NCBI GenBank assembly: GCA_026004735.1
Contig: BPJS01000001.1
Location: 1,922,001-1,986,000, forward strand
Direction of reading: 5' to 3'
Length of the DNA: 64,000 nt
DNA from: Isosphaeraceae bacterium
Lineage (GTDB): Bacteria; Planctomycetota; Planctomycetia; Isosphaerales; Isosphaeraceae
Position numbers and translations under genes: made by a program
Part shown: piece after piece, positions 52,512 to 62,055 of the stretch
How positions within the stretch are numbered: position 1 is the first letter of the stretch
Layout of the letters: each line of letters begins with the position of its first letter
The notes under the pieces: model-generated
What the model was told of the DNA's origin: nothing
Database searches by the model: none
The model's input: only the letters and a program-made list of their open reading frames with translations

Positions 52512-54788
52512 CTAAACCGAGGGGTCCCGACGCGGCCGCCCGAGGCTCGGAGCGAGCCTGGCAACCAGCGTGACCAAAGCCGCAAGCGTGAGAGCCATCC
52601 CGACCCGGAACTCGACCGGATCGTAGCGGAGCGTGATGGTCCGGCTTGGGCCGGAGGCAACGACCGCCAGAAAGCCCTCGCGCTCGACAACCCGGACCGA
52701 CCCGAGCGAATTGGTCTCGACTCGCCAACCCGGGTCATAGGTCACGGGCACGTCGATAGCTTGGTCCCTGAGGATCGGGGCGTCAATGCGGATTTTGCCG
52801 TCCGCGCCGACCTGGGCAATCGCCGGCGTGGGATGGAGGCGAGCCACCCAACAGCCCGCCACGGCTTCGACGTGCTCGAAGAGTCCGTCCGGCGGCGGTG
52901 TCGAGCCGACGACGGCGGCCACTCCCGCTCGCTCGAGCTTGTTTCGACACGCCGCGGCGCGCTCCCAGGTCACCCGCCGGCGCGATGTACGGGCGCCGCG
53001 TTCGGGATCGGGTTCGAACAAAGGGCCGAGCGCGCGAAGGCAGGCGTCGGTCTCGATCGAGTCGTAGTTGCGAACGTCGGCCAGGCCGTAGCGCATCAGG
53101 GTGTTGGGCGGTAAGACCGGATCGAGGGCGAGAATTCGCCGCGGCGGCGACGCCACCGCACACAGATGGTCGATCAGCGCGCTCCTGGGCTTGTAGTCTC
53201 CTCGGGCGATCGCCGGATTGTGGCCAGCGCCGAAGGTCGCCAGATCCAGCAGCGCGAGCCCGGCCGCGAGCCAGCCGGGCCGTCGCTCGCCGCGACCGGC
53301 AAGCCAGCCGATCACTCCCAACTGCAATCCACTCAGAGCCAGATACGGCGGGAGAAACGCCATCAGATCGGCGATCTGCCGTTCAGCGCGGGCCTCGACC
53401 CGTCCGGGGGGGTTGGTTTTTCGATAGTGAGCCCAGGCGACTTCGCGAACCGCCTCGCCAGCCAGAGGAACCGCCGCCGCGGCCACCACCAGCATCGCCG
53501 CCACGCTCCACCCCAGCACGCGGAACCGGCGGGCCGCCCTCGCGGTGGCTCTCTGATCCAGACCGAAGCCGCCGAGCAGAATCAATCCCAAGGCCACCAG
53601 ATGGACCAGCCGCCGGTGATCCATCACCTGGAGGACCGGCGGAGCCTGAGCCAGTTGAGCCAGCGGCGGGACGCCAAAGGCCACGGCCGCCGAAACGAGA
53701 ACCAAAGCGCCCAAGAATCGGATGACCGGAACCTGTCGACGCTGGCTCCAGCCAAGCGGAGCCAGCCAGATCAGCGTCGCCAGGCCCGCGAACCCGCCGG
53801 CCGATTCATTAAGGTTGTGGACCCCGAGCGCACGAGCCAGATTGGGCTGGCCGCGTCGCTGGCTGCCGTAAATCAAGGGAAGTGCCGTGCAGACGGCGTC
53901 GAGCGGCCGCGGGCGGACACCCAGAGGACCCGCGTGCTCGCGTTCGCGGTCGGTCCAGACCGGGCTGCGGGAGAGATAGGCCGCTAGGGGCACGATCTGA
54001 ATCGCCGCGAGGGCCGCTCCGAGCGCGACGGCTCCGCCGAAGCCGGCCAGACGCGACCCGATCGCCGAGCGTTCGCGCGCGATTCGCCAACCGGCATACG
54101 CGGCCGTGGCTAGCAGGTTGTGCGCCGCGGTCTGAATATGACCGCCAAAGATCGATCCGGCCGTGAAGCCAGCCAGGGCGGCGACCGTCTCCGGCGACCG
54201 CCGATCGAGCAACCGCGTCGCCGCCCAGAGCATCCAGGGAAGCCAGACCGCCGAGGCCGCCGGTGGATACAGCAGCCAGACCACCACAAATCCGCAGAAC
54301 GGATAGGCGAGTCCGGCGAACCAGCGGCCCAAGGTCGGCAGGCCCCAGCCCCGCGCCAGCAAAAACATCCCCACACCGGCGAACCAGAGCCGCGCGGCGG
54401 CCATCCAGGCACGTGCATCGGGCAGTTCGCCGAGATAGGCAATCAGATGAAACGGATCAAAGACCGCGCTCTGGCCGTTGGCCAGATGCGGTGCCCCGCA
54501 CCCGACCAAGGGATTCCACAGTGGCCAGCGACCCGCGCGCAGCTCAGCCCTGGACCATTCGAGCCACGGCTCGAACTGGAGAAACGGATCCATCAAAAGC
54601 CGGTGACTGGGCACATACCCCTTGCCGCGGAGCTGATCAAACCCAGGCTGGGCGTAGATGACGTCAGCCGGGCTGAGGATCCGCCCCAGAAACAAACTCT
54701 CGCGCAGAACGACCGCCACGAGGCCCGCCAGAACCAATGCAAAGGTTCGGGTCTCACGGCGATCAAGTGCGGCGAGTGAAGCATCCAT
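52512..54788 (-). CDS. YfhO-like multi-span membrane protein
   Basis: A 758-residue membrane protein resembling the YfhO family, linked to glycosyl transfer to lipids/teichoic acid or to envelope processes. Motifs are FLGRILSPADVIYAQPGF, LLMDPFLQFEPWLEWSRAELRAGRWPLWNPLVGCGAPHLANGQSA-type block (split over positions 60-110), and about ten helices over residues 15-520. A large exported domain of about 200 residues follows and one helix near the C terminus (MALTLAALVTLVARL). It follows the glycoside-hydrolase-like gene by 51 bases. Substrate unknown. Confidence 0.85.
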   Translation of the reverse strand: MDASLAALDRRETRTFALVLAGLVAVVLRESLFLGRILSPADVIYAQPGFDQLRGKGYVPSHRLLMDPFLQFEPWLEWSRAELRAGRWPLWNPLVGCGAPHLANGQSAVFDPFHLIAYLGELPDARAWMAAARLWFAGVGMFLLARGWGLPTLGRWFAGLAYPFCGFVVVWLLYPPAASAVWLPWMLWAATRLLDRRSPETVAALAGFTAGSIFGGHIQTAAHNLLATAAYAGWRIARERSAIGSRLAGFGGAVALGAALAAIQIVPLAAYLSRSPVWTDREREHAGPLGVRPRPLDAVCTALPLIYGSQRRGQPNLARALGVHNLNESAGGFAGLATLIWLAPLGWSQRRQVPVIRFLGALVLVSAAVAFGVPPLAQLAQAPPVLQVMDHRRLVHLVALGLILLGGFGLDQRATARAARRFRVLGWSVAAMLVVAAAAVPLAGEAVREVAWAHYRKTNPPGRVEARAERQIADLMAFLPPYLALSGLQLGVIGWLAGRGERRPGWLAAGLALLDLATFGAGHNPAIARGDYKPRSALIDHLCAVASPPRRILALDPVLPPNTLMRYGLADVRNYDSIETDACLRALGPLFEPDPERGARTSRRRVTWERAAACRNKLERAGVAAVVGSTPPPDGLFEHVEAVAGCWVARLHPTPAIAQVGADGKIRIDAPILRDQAIDVPVTYDPGWRVETNSLGSVRVVEREGFLAVVASGPSRTITLRYDPVEFRVGMALTLAALVTLVARLAPSLGRPRRDPSV

Positions 54789-54839
54789 GCCGATTCCGGT
54801 TCCGTCTAAGAACAGCGCGGGCCGCTCTGCCTCGGCGGC

Positions 54840-56552
54840 TCAAGGCTGCTGACCGGCCGATCCGATCAGGGCCGCTCCGTACTCGTCAAGCCACTGATAA
54901 TCGCTCCGCCAGGTGGTGTACATAAATCCGCGAATTCCGGGAATCCCTCGGGCGGCCGTGTCCCACTCACGAAATCCGCTCAGGTCGCCGCAATCGTAAT
55001 AACCGGCGATCACCTGGCGATGGCCGCGCTCGGCAAAGAAGCGGAGGCTCGGCGTTTTGTTCTGTCCATTCCAGTTGACGATGACCACCCGAGAAGGCAG
55101 CCCCTCCCAGGAGCCGGTCAGCGAACCATTGACTAGATAGTAACGGGCGACCGCGTTGTGATGAGGGTCGAACATGTCGGACCAGACCAGCACCTCGGCT
55201 CCGGGGTCGACCCGGTGGAGGATCTCGACGCAGCGGCGGGCGTTGTCGGCCAGGAGCTGGCCGGGGGTCAGATGGCGAGCCGTGCAGGCCCGGCACCAGT
55301 TGGCGACCCGAAGCTCATCGTGCGACATGAAGTAGCGGCGGGGATGGAACAGATCGCGGACGCGCTGGGCCTGGTCCTCGAGCAGCTCGTAGACCCGTGG
55401 CTCGCTCAGGCAGCAAGCGACTTGGTTGCCGTGGATCAGGATCGGATGATACCAGCGGATGCGGATCGTCTGGCCCTCGCGGATCCGGGAACCGGGCCTG
55501 AGCCGCACGTGCGGCGGGTCGTGCGATTCGTCAAACTCGCCTGCGTAGGGGATCACGCCGAGATCGGGGTCAATCACAGGCTCGACGTCGATCGATTCCT
55601 GAAACGAATCGGCGCCGTCGGCGGTCGTGATTGAGAGGGGACAGCCGTCGCGTCGGAGCACATTCAACAAAGCGACTTCCTCGAGCGCGATGTCGTCAAT
55701 CCAGAGCGTGCCCGGCGACCCGCCCCAGAGGCCGACATAGAGAAGCACCTCGTTGGCGTCGAGGCTGTTGAAGACGACCTGGACGGGGTGCCAGTCCGCC
55801 GTGGGCTGGGGGCCGCCTTCGTAGAAGGTGAGCGGCCGGCCGTCGGTCGTGATGGCCGCCAACCGGAAACCGTCCGGTCGGGCCAAATTTTCGGTCTTGA
55901 TCCAGGCGCGGAAGCGGTAACACCGGCCGGGCTGGACGGCGACTTGCTGGATCAGACGGCTGTTGCCACTGGTGCTCGTGATATGCGAGTCGCGCATCCG
56001 ACACGAAACGCGGCCGCCGTGAACGACCTCCCGATCGGCGACGGTGGCTGCGCCCGGATCGTCCTGGAACCCAAAGCCGCGGAAGCGATCGTTCTCGACC
56101 TCCTCCAGACCGCCGTTGCGGAACGCCGTGGCAGGGTCCGGCCGGTGAATGAGCCGGTCGCCCTTTGCTTCGAACAGAGCCTCGGCCGGTAGACCTTCGG
56201 CCAGATTGGGGTCATGGGCTAGAAGGCCGCTTGAGTAGCCGATCGGAAAGACGCACGGAATGATCTCGAGGCCGAGCCGGTCGGCCTCTCGTCGGACCCG
56301 GCCGGCATTGATCCGATATCGCTCGATCACCCGATCCAGGATATTCAGCTTGTAGTCGGCCAGGACCACGCCGGTATAACCGGCGGCCTGGGCCTCGTTC
56401 ATCAGCTCGATGAGCCGGTCGGCTTGGGCGTCGACCTGCAAATTGGTCATGACGTAGACCCAGCGGTCTGGGTAGGCCGGCTCGCGGGGCGTCGCTCCGG
56501 CGGCGGCGTGCTGAGACCCGAGGAGCGTCACGACGGCAGCGGTCAAGATCAT
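54840..56552 (-). CDS. Secreted glycoside-hydrolase-like protein with inserted carbohydrate-binding-type domain
   Basis: A 570-residue protein with a signal peptide (ILTAAVVTLLGSQHAAA). Residues 28-115 and 330-560 look like a TIM barrel: WVYVMTNLQVDAQ, VVLADYKLN, IIPCVFPIGY, then FMSHDELRVANWC and VLVWSDMFDP. The adjacent Asp-Glu (residues 412-413, in SHDE) recalls the GH20/GH18-type catalytic pair. Residues about 145-295 look like a jelly-roll carbohydrate-binding insert (CYRFRAWIKTEN, LLYVGLWGGSPGTLWIDDI). Substrate unknown; the family is uncertain. It follows rlmI by 22 bases in a probable operon. Confidence 0.82.
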   Translation of the reverse strand: MILTAAVVTLLGSQHAAAGATPREPAYPDRWVYVMTNLQVDAQADRLIELMNEAQAAGYTGVVLADYKLNILDRVIERYRINAGRVRREADRLGLEIIPCVFPIGYSSGLLAHDPNLAEGLPAEALFEAKGDRLIHRPDPATAFRNGGLEEVENDRFRGFGFQDDPGAATVADREVVHGGRVSCRMRDSHITSTSGNSRLIQQVAVQPGRCYRFRAWIKTENLARPDGFRLAAITTDGRPLTFYEGGPQPTADWHPVQVVFNSLDANEVLLYVGLWGGSPGTLWIDDIALEEVALLNVLRRDGCPLSITTADGADSFQESIDVEPVIDPDLGVIPYAGEFDESHDPPHVRLRPGSRIREGQTIRIRWYHPILIHGNQVACCLSEPRVYELLEDQAQRVRDLFHPRRYFMSHDELRVANWCRACTARHLTPGQLLADNARRCVEILHRVDPGAEVLVWSDMFDPHHNAVARYYLVNGSLTGSWEGLPSRVVIVNWNGQNKTPSLRFFAERGHRQVIAGYYDCGDLSGFREWDTAARGIPGIRGFMYTTWRSDYQWLDEYGAALIGSAGQQP

Positions 56553-56574
56553 TGCGGACCTCGCGCTCGACCAG

Positions 56575-57768
56575 CTAAAGGACTCGAGCGATCAGACACT
56601 TCAGATATTCGGTTTCAGGGCAGGAGACCGCGATCGGGTGGTCGGCTGCCTGCCCGCGAATCTCGAGGATCTGGATCGTGCGCCCCGCAAGCTCGGCCGA
56701 TTGGGCGAGAACGTTCTGGAACGCCCATCTGTCCATGGCGCCCGAACAGGAACATGTGACCAGCAGACCGCCCGGCTCGACGACATCCACGACCGCGCGG
56801 TTGAGCCGCAGGTAGCCACTCAGCGCTCGTTCAAGGTCGTGGTGGCTTGGAGCGTATTTGGGCGGGTCGCAAATCACCAGGTCGAACCGCTGGCCGCCGC
56901 CGCGAAGCACTTCAAGCCGACGCAATCCATCGCCCTCGACAAAGCGGATGGCCGGTTCCAGGCCGTTGATCTGAGCGTGGTGGCGAGCCTGGTCGATCGC
57001 CGTCCGCGAGGAATCGACGGCCTCGACCGCAACCGCGCCGGCCCGCGCGGCATGGAGCGCGAACCCACCTGTGTAACAAAACAAGTCCAGAACCCGCCGG
57101 TCCGGGGCCAGCCGGGCAACCGCCGCGCGATTCTCGCGCTGATCAAGATAGAAACCCGTCTTCTGTCCTGAGTCGAGTTGGACCACAAAGTTCAGCCCGT
57201 TCTCCTCGAACCGGATGGGTCCGGACGGAGCCGCCCCCCAGCAGACCGGCTCGGGAGCTTTCTCCAGGCCCTCGGCGCGAAGCTGGGCGCGGTCGAAGCG
57301 GGCGGTGAGGCTTCGCGGCTGGGCTACCTCGGCCAGGGCGGTCAGGATCGTTTCCCGCCGGAGCCAAAAAGCCAGCGAGCCGAACTGCGCCAGGAGATGG
57401 CCGGCGTAAGCGTCGACCACCAGCCCCGAAAGTCCGTCCGACTCACTGTAGACAAGCCGGCAGGCCCGATCCGGCTGATACCAACCGAGTACCTCGCGGC
57501 GCAGGGCGACGGCCGCTCCGAGCCGATCCCGCACGAATTGGCCGTCGATCGGCGCATCTTCCCAGCGATAGAGCCTCACCGGGATCCGGCTGGCCGGGTT
57601 GTACAGCCCCCGGGCGATCCACACCCCCTCAGCACTCCAGACCGCCACCTCATCGCCAGGCGCCGGATGCCCCTCGACCCGGTCGATCGAGCCGGCCAAG
57701 ACCCAAGGATGGCGGGCAAAAAACGGGCGGGCCCGCTTCGGGCGAAGAATGACGCGCGGGCCAGACAT
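56575..57768 (-). CDS. Class I SAM-dependent rRNA methyltransferase, RlmI/RlmL-type
   Basis: A 397-residue protein. Residues 1-80 are a PUA-like domain (RPFFARHPWVLAGSIDRVEG), followed by a linker and the methyltransferase (VLDLFCYTGGFALHAARAGA for motif I, DLVICDPPKYAP for the catalytic motif). Known relatives methylate C5 of a 23S rRNA cytosine (RlmI, m5C1962). The ATG at 57768 matches the family start; a GTG at 57807 overlapping the receiver's stop (GTGA) adds 13 residues. Translation coupling with the receiver gene is therefore possible. Confidence 0.92.
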   Translation of the reverse strand: MSGPRVILRPKRARPFFARHPWVLAGSIDRVEGHPAPGDEVAVWSAEGVWIARGLYNPASRIPVRLYRWEDAPIDGQFVRDRLGAAVALRREVLGWYQPDRACRLVYSESDGLSGLVVDAYAGHLLAQFGSLAFWLRRETILTALAEVAQPRSLTARFDRAQLRAEGLEKAPEPVCWGAAPSGPIRFEENGLNFVVQLDSGQKTGFYLDQRENRAAVARLAPDRRVLDLFCYTGGFALHAARAGAVAVEAVDSSRTAIDQARHHAQINGLEPAIRFVEGDGLRRLEVLRGGGQRFDLVICDPPKYAPSHHDLERALSGYLRLNRAVVDVVEPGGLLVTCSCSGAMDRWAFQNVLAQSAELAGRTIQILEIRGQAADHPIAVSCPETEYLKCLIARVL

Positions 57769-57803
57769 CGCGGCTCGGATCCGCAGGGAATCGGGAACGA
57801 AAC

Positions 57804-58271
57804 TCACTGGACCGCGGTCGAACTGCGGCTGGCCGACTCCACTTCGGCCAGGTAGGCCAGTGTCCGCTCCAGTTGAGTCTTCAAGTGCCGGACCCGGAGC
57901 AGGCTCTTGACCCGGCAGAGAAGCTCGAGCTTGTTGACCGGCTTGGTCAGAAAGTCGTCTGTGCCCGCCTGAACCCCACGCTCGAAATCGGCCGGCTCAT
58001 TCAACGCGGTCACCATCAGAATCAGGGTATCGCGGGTCGCGGCCTCAGCGCGGATCCGCTTGCAGACCTCAAAGCCCGACAGCTTGGGCATCATGACGTC
58101 GAGCAGGACCAGGTCGGGGCGGTGCTCCTCCACGGCGCGGAGGGTTTCTTCACCGTTGGAGGCCGTCAGAATCTCGCAGTCGAGTCCCGCCAGATGGGCT
58201 TCGAGCAGCTCGACGTTCTGCTGATTGTCGTCAGCAATCAGAATCCGGGGACGATCCATCGAGCGGTCCAT
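57804..58271 (-). CDS. Single receiver-domain response regulator
   Basis: A 155-residue receiver with only a short coiled-coil tail. The acidic pair is IADDN, the phospho-acceptor Asp is in LLDVMMPKLSG, the switch Thr follows LILMVTALN, and the Lys is in FLTKPVNKLEL. The tail (VKSLLRVRHLKTQLERTLAYLAEVE) is coiled-coil-like; there is no DNA-binding or output domain. PleD/DivK-like. Starts at an ATG (58271) with GGAAG eight bases upstream; the frame to 58535 is not used. No histidine kinase is adjacent. It heads a run of five minus-strand genes. Confidence 0.93.
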   Translation of the reverse strand: MDRSMDRPRILIADDNQQNVELLEAHLAGLDCEILTASNGEETLRAVEEHRPDLVLLDVMMPKLSGFEVCKRIRAEAATRDTLILMVTALNEPADFERGVQAGTDDFLTKPVNKLELLCRVKSLLRVRHLKTQLERTLAYLAEVESASRSSTAVQ

Positions 58272-58518
58272 CACGACAGCTTCCAGCAAAGAACAACGAG
58301 GTAGTGAAACCATCCATTCCGATTCTGAAGATTGAATCGATCGTACCCCAAGCCGCCGGCGGGGAAAACGCCAGTCCGGATCGTCGCCCAGCCCAGCAAT
58401 CCAGCGGCTGGCTTGCCCGCCCGTCCGGAGCGGGTAAGATTCGATCAAGACCGGGAGTGGTCCGCGCTCGCGCCGACGCGGCGTCACGGTCCCGCCGGCC
58501 TGCCGGGAGGCTGTGCCT

Positions 58519-59097
58519 GTGCCGCTCAGCGACATCGACCGCCGCTTGCTCGATCGGTGTTTGGCCCACGAACCAGGCGCTTGGCGCGATTTCGTCGACC
58601 GCTACATGGGCCTGATCTACCACGTCATCCAGCACACCGCCTACGCCCGGTCCATGAACCTCAAGCCCGAGGACGTCGAGGACATCGCCGCCGAAATCTT
58701 CCTGGCCATCGTCGACGACGACTACAAAGTCCTCCGCAACTTCCGCCGAACCAGCGCCTTGCCGACCTATCTGACGGTCGTGGCCCGCAGAGTCTGCGTC
58801 AAGGAGTTGATACGCCGGCGACGCGAGGAGGCTCTGGGCCACGTCACCGCCTCCCGCGCGGCACTGGCCGACGACTCGCCCGACGAGGTCGAACCGATTG
58901 CCGCCGCCGAGGAGGTCGAGCGCATGCTCGAGGGCTTGCCCGAGAAGGAGGCTCAGGTGGTCACGCTCTACCACCTCAAGTTTCTCAATTACCGCCAGAT
59001 CGCCAAGCAGCTCGGCATCCCGGAAAACTCGGTTGGACCGATCCTGGCACGCGCCCGCGAAGGTCTGCGCAAAGCCGTCGAGGGGCGTCGAGGCTAA
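58519..59097 (+). CDS. RNA polymerase sigma factor, sigma-70 family (ECF-like)
   Basis: A 192-residue sigma factor. Region 2 covers about residues 25-95 (FVDRYMGLIYHVI, EDVEDIAAEIFLAIVDDDYKVLRNF) and region 4 about 130-185 (LPEKEAQVVTLYHLKFLNYRQIAKQLGIPENSVGPILARAREGL), the helix-turn-helix. Lacks regions 1 and 3. The GTG at 58519 has GGGAGG at eight bases; the GTG at 58513 is too close. It is divergent to the receiver gene, with no anti-sigma gene adjacent; the lipoprotein next door is convergent. Confidence 0.93.
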   Translation: MPLSDIDRRLLDRCLAHEPGAWRDFVDRYMGLIYHVIQHTAYARSMNLKPEDVEDIAAEIFLAIVDDDYKVLRNFRRTSALPTYLTVVARRVCVKELIRRRREEALGHVTASRAALADDSPDEVEPIAAAEEVERMLEGLPEKEAQVVTLYHLKFLNYRQIAKQLGIPENSVGPILARAREGLRKAVEGRRG

Positions 59098-59187
59098 GCC
59101 TTAGTCCCCCCCCACATCCGCGGTTTCGATCGGAACGGCTGCTGGATCAGCCCGGGGATCACGACCCCGTTACGACCGAGGCCGGCC

Positions 59188-60354
59188 TCAGCGGACCAGG
59201 CCGGCTCGCAGCACGTCGTCCGGGTTGCCCGCCGGCGGCTCCGCGCCCGGACCGCGTGGGAACGTGGGGCGGACGATCGATTCGGCCGCGGAGATCCGCG
59301 GGGAACCGGCGGCCAGGTCCGGCTCGATCGGCCGGGGATCGCTCGACAAAAGCCGGTTCCCCTCCAAACCCAGGGGAATCGGATCGATCGCGCTGGAGCG
59401 GTCTTCCGTCGGAGGCACGCCGCGGCTCTGACGCGACCGGGCGGACGTCGCCCCGCCTTGAGGCGTCAGGCTCACAACCTCATAGCCGTTGTAAGCCGGG
59501 ACGCGGAACAATGCGGCTCGGTTCGTCTCCGTGAATGAGGGATTGATCCGAACGTCGCGCAACGCCAGATCCATGATCAGGCGATCGTTGGGATCGTCCG
59601 AAGCCATCAGTTCGAGGTGGATTTTCTGGGGCAGCTCGATCGTCTCGGAAGCCGACCCGGACGGATCGAGACGTTCGACCGGGAAGGCCTTCGGGTACGA
59701 CGGGGTCACCACGGCGACCGGCGTCTGGCCATCGGGACCGTAGAAGATGTGCTGGCGAATCTTGCGGGTCGTCTCGTCGTAAATGGTTCGCTTGATACTG
59801 CGGCCGCCGTGGCCATCGGAACGGACATGGGTCAGAACCCAGGTTCCCGGCTCCTTGCCGCGCGTCAGCTTGATTTGCGCGGCCTCGTCGGGTGGAATCG
59901 GCCGCAAGCCCAGCGCCTCGACGATCCAGTCGGGTTGAAAAATCAGATCCGGAGGCACCGTCCCGCCGGCTCCATACTGGCCGACGTAGATCGCCTTCTC
60001 CTTGGAATCCTTGGTCCAAACCCAGAACTCCGTCTGGTTGGAGCCGACGTCGACCACCGGGGTCCCCAGGCCGCGTTCGAGCGTGAGCCTGAAGTTACGG
60101 GGCCGCTCCAGCGCCAATTGTCCGCTGGCGCCGCCGCCGAACCGCGCCTGGTTGACCGAAACGGTTGTCGAAGCTGTCAAACCGGACAACGGAGCCGCGT
60201 TGGCGTTGATCGCATCGACCAGGGCCGCCACCGCCGGAGCCGGCGGGCTAGCCGGCCGCAGGGGAGTCGACTCGGGCCTCAGGCCAACCCGCGCCCCCGC
60301 CGCGCAGCCAGCCAGCAGCGGGATACCGAGCACCAGCCATCGAAGAGACACCAT
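59188..60354 (-). CDS. Exported lipoprotein with LolA/LolB-like features
   Basis: A 388-residue protein with a clear lipobox (LLAGC, Cys18) after a hydrophobic signal. It should be acylated and processed by LspA. The middle (residues 35-280) is beta-rich (TASTTVSVNQARFGGGASGQLAL, RNFRLTLERGLGTPVVDVGSN, FWVWTKDS, FYGPDGQTPVAVVTPSY), resembling the LolA/LolB carrier fold, but this is structural guesswork. The last 90 residues are Pro/Ser/Arg-rich and look disordered. Function unknown. Confidence 0.82.
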   Translation of the reverse strand: MVSLRWLVLGIPLLAGCAAGARVGLRPESTPLRPASPPAPAVAALVDAINANAAPLSGLTASTTVSVNQARFGGGASGQLALERPRNFRLTLERGLGTPVVDVGSNQTEFWVWTKDSKEKAIYVGQYGAGGTVPPDLIFQPDWIVEALGLRPIPPDEAAQIKLTRGKEPGTWVLTHVRSDGHGGRSIKRTIYDETTRKIRQHIFYGPDGQTPVAVVTPSYPKAFPVERLDPSGSASETIELPQKIHLELMASDDPNDRLIMDLALRDVRINPSFTETNRAALFRVPAYNGYEVVSLTPQGGATSARSRQSRGVPPTEDRSSAIDPIPLGLEGNRLLSSDPRPIEPDLAAGSPRISAAESIVRPTFPRGPGAEPPAGNPDDVLRAGLVR

Positions 60355-60555
60355 GTCGAAGAACCTCCGGTGCGTCTCGGCAACACGGGCAAAATTCCGC
60401 CCGGGTCACCGAATCGGCCCCGAGCCGTCGGCGGAGGCTCGTCAGCAGGTGTCGGTCCGGCTCGTGCGTGACAGGTCGCGTAAGCTAGACGGTCGACGAC
60501 CGACCGACAAGCCCGAATCTGCCGCCTCCGATCCGGATTCGACCACCAGAGGCCC

Positions 60556-61755
60556 TTAGCTTGAGAGAAACCGCTCCAGGGCGTCAAAACCCCGCTCGAG
60601 GGTTTCTTCCGAGGTCGCAAACGACAACCTGGCATATCCTTCCGTTCCGAACGCGGCGCCCATGACGAGCGCCACCTGGGCTCCTGCTAGGGCTGCCAGG
60701 CAAAAATCGGTGGAATGGGTCACCGGGCGCCCTGCCAAGACACGGCCAATATGCTCCGAGACGTTCAGGAACGCATAAAACGCCCCATCCGGCGGCAGGC
60801 AGGAGACCCCCGGCAAGCGACGGACCCGCTCCAAAACCAGTTGCCGCCGCCGCGCAAAGGCCTGCCGCATCGCCTGGACCGAATCCTGCGGCCCGGTCAA
60901 TGCCTCGAGGGCCGCATACTGGCTGACCGAACAGGCGTTGCTCGTTTCCTGGCTCTGGAGGTCGGCCATGAACTTAGCGACCGCCAGCGGCGCCACCGAC
61001 CAGCCGATCCGCCACCCGGTCATCGCATAAGTCTTGCTGACGCCTGAGATTGTGATTGTCCGATCGGCCAGTTCCGGCCGCAGTGCGGCCAGACAGGTGG
61101 GGCGAGCCTCGCCGTAACAGAGCTGTTCGTAGATTTCGTCGGAGAGAATGCCGACGCGGGTCGTCAGGACCGCGTCGGCCAGGGCAATGAGTTCGTCGCG
61201 GCTGTAGACCGCGCCGGTTGGATTGCAGGGGCTATTGAGCATCAGAAGCTTGGTGCGGGGCGTGACAGCTTCGAGAAACCGCCCGGGGCGGAGTTTGAAT
61301 CCGTCGGTCTCGCTGGTTGGAAGGATGATCGGATCAGCCCCAGTGAGCTTGACCAGGTCGGCGTACGAGACCCAGAACGGTGCAGGGATCAGGACCTCGT
61401 CACCCGGTCCACAGACGGCCATCAGGGCGTTGTGGATCGCCTGCTTGGCCCCGTTGGAAACAACGACCTGCTCGGGGCGGGTTGGCAGCCGCTCCTGCTC
61501 CGTGTAGTGACGGGCGATTGCTTCGCGCAGCTCGGGGATCCCGGCCGGGGGCGTGTAATGCGTCTGACCGGCACGCATGGCCCGGATGGCCGCCTCTTGG
61601 ATGTTTTCGGGTGTGGGAAAGTCCGGCTCGCCGACCGAGAAATCCAAAATGTCCAAACCCTGAGCCTTCAGCCGACGCGCCTCGGCAGCCATGGCCAGGG
61701 TGGCCGAAGGGGCAATGACACGAGAACGCTCAGCCAGCGTCAGACACTCGGACAT
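60556..61755 (-). CDS. aspC: PLP-dependent aminotransferase, class I (aspartate-type)
   Basis: A 399-residue enzyme of the Ia/Ib aspartate aminotransferase group, which transfers amino groups between aspartate or other amino acids and 2-oxoglutarate. Key blocks are DFSVGEPDFPTPENI, THYTPPAGIPELREAIA, VVSNGAKQAIHNAL, LNSPCNPTGAVYS, SDEIYEQL and ISGVSKTYAMTGWRIGW with the PLP Lys. The ATG at 61755 has GGGAG about nine bases upstream; the frame to 61845 is unlikely. Substrate range is unknown. Confidence 0.92.
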   Translation of the reverse strand: MSECLTLAERSRVIAPSATLAMAAEARRLKAQGLDILDFSVGEPDFPTPENIQEAAIRAMRAGQTHYTPPAGIPELREAIARHYTEQERLPTRPEQVVVSNGAKQAIHNALMAVCGPGDEVLIPAPFWVSYADLVKLTGADPIILPTSETDGFKLRPGRFLEAVTPRTKLLMLNSPCNPTGAVYSRDELIALADAVLTTRVGILSDEIYEQLCYGEARPTCLAALRPELADRTITISGVSKTYAMTGWRIGWSVAPLAVAKFMADLQSQETSNACSVSQYAALEALTGPQDSVQAMRQAFARRRQLVLERVRRLPGVSCLPPDGAFYAFLNVSEHIGRVLAGRPVTHSTDFCLAALAGAQVALVMGAAFGTEGYARLSFATSEETLERGFDALERFLSS

Positions 61756-62055
61756 CGAAAGCGGCTCCCAGCAAGCCCGGATCGGCCAAATCGATCCAAC
61801 ATGGCAACTCCTCAGATCGTACCGGGTATGTGGCCCTGCACGCACCCCTCTCGAGCCGCGACCCAGCCGACCAACCCAGATTCAGCCGCTAGAGGCAACC
61901 CAATTTATCCGTCTTCACTTGCTCAGCCCGCACAAATCCTGTAAATTACCTATTGTTCAAATCATGTGCTTCCTGAGACGTAGCCGCGAGGTTCGGGGCG
62001 TGGGAGGAGCGACCCGATCGAGCTCCCCAGGGACTGGGGACCTTGGGGGTGACCG
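61756..62055. promoter_or_regulatory. AT-rich divergent promoter region of aspC and fabF-like gene
   Basis: 300 bases between divergent genes. An unusually AT-rich patch for this genome at about 61900-61965 includes TTGCTC-N17-TAAATT (61919-61947) pointing toward the ketosynthase. On the minus strand GATAAATT lies near 61907-61914 toward aspC. Neither is strong. Confidence 0.4.
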
